DNA of 64,000 nt from assembly GCA_009712185.1 (NCBI GenBank), contig WASQ01000018.1, positions 100,998-164,997 of the forward strand. The letters run 5' to 3'. The position numbers were made by a program, and so were the translations under genes. The notes under the pieces are model-generated. The model searched no databases and had not been told where the DNA came from. It saw only the letters and a list, made by a program, of their open reading frames with translations. Source of the DNA: Telmatospirillum sp. Its GTDB lineage: Bacteria > Pseudomonadota > Alphaproteobacteria > Rhodospirillales > Magnetospirillaceae. Of this stretch, positions 63,909 through 64,000 are shown one piece after another (the first letter of the stretch is position 1; every line of letters begins with the position of its first letter).

Positions 63909-63953
63909 GCGATCGCTTGAACGCGCTCGCCCTGCTTTTTTATAACTCCCTCA
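63909..63953. repeat. 45-bp direct repeat, copy 2
   Basis: Perfect copy of 63724-63768 (with one mismatch then a further match just outside). The 140 bases between hold no gene that I can support. Confidence 0.85.
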
Positions 63954-64000
63954 GCAACTGTCTTGTCAGGCGACAGCATTCCGCCACGGTTTGCCGTCCC
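63954..64000. other. Right-edge intergenic sequence
   Basis: Nothing recognised. The gene driven from here, if any, lies beyond the window. Confidence 0.3.

Noticed and set aside
1..64000. tRNA or rRNA genes
   Set aside because: No cloverleaf T-loop (GGTTCGAATC-type) or rRNA core sequence was noticed on either strand; I could not run a covariance search.

Overview
The window looks like chromosome from a GC-rich alphaproteobacterium. The cyo quinol oxidase operon followed by a RegB/RegA-type redox pair, the CcoG/CopA/CueR copper block, TamAB and the codon bias all fit; Rhodospirillales is my best guess, but no rRNA or other taxonomic marker is present to settle it. I see no tRNA, rRNA, CRISPR array, prophage or intact insertion sequence.

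Layout. 1-5413 (minus) is a three-gene export unit: a DUF1329 protein, a DUF1302 outer-membrane protein and an RND/MMPL exporter that runs off the left edge. A divergent AraC regulator follows (5758-6891). 7046-13136 is cyoABCD plus a RegB-like kinase and RegA-like regulator. 13272-14255 is a nitronate monooxygenase. 14715-17244 pairs a secreted sedolisin (S53) protease with a PEP-CTERM protein and ends in a strong terminator. 17553-21900 is a MacA/LolD/FtsX-type ABC exporter. 21965-22487 is a MazF-type toxin-antitoxin pair. 22797-27030 holds a CNNM/CBS transporter, OxyR, TerC and a Bax-inhibitor-1 protein. 27337-33257 is tamA-tamB. 33515-35552 is an SCP2-type thiolase with an SDR.

35589-45574 is an accessory stretch: MOSC, two LysR regulators, a GFA protein, a degraded transposase remnant, a small membrane protein, two GSTs, an MFS exporter, a flavin-binding protein, a TNT-domain lipoprotein and a methyltransferase. 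45610-48246 is azlCD with a divergent MocR regulator. 48327-53123 is copper handling: CopZ-like chaperone, CueR, CopA and CcoG. A second MocR regulator follows. 54928-58246 is a cobalamin riboswitch followed by a 49-residue open frame, an acylating aldehyde dehydrogenase and an iron alcohol dehydrogenase. 58822-61743 encodes a repeat-built DUF4214 surface or secreted protein. The right end has a bacteriohemerythrin and an AraC regulator preceded by a 45-bp perfect direct repeat.

The most useful new signals are regulatory. (1) A 35-bp element is shared by the promoter regions of the LysR gene at 36294 and the GST-MFS operon at 39161. (2) Two CueR boxes mark copA and copZ, next to a CcoG carrying a three-copy GMPHP repeat. 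(3) A B12 riboswitch precedes an aldehyde/alcohol dehydrogenase pair. (4) An OxyR-like site with half-sites 22 bp apart lies between oxyR and terC. (5) A 16-bp perfect palindrome sits in front of the azlC-divergent MocR gene. (6) A G9 tract and 15-bp repeats near the start of the redox kinase gene could allow frame switching.
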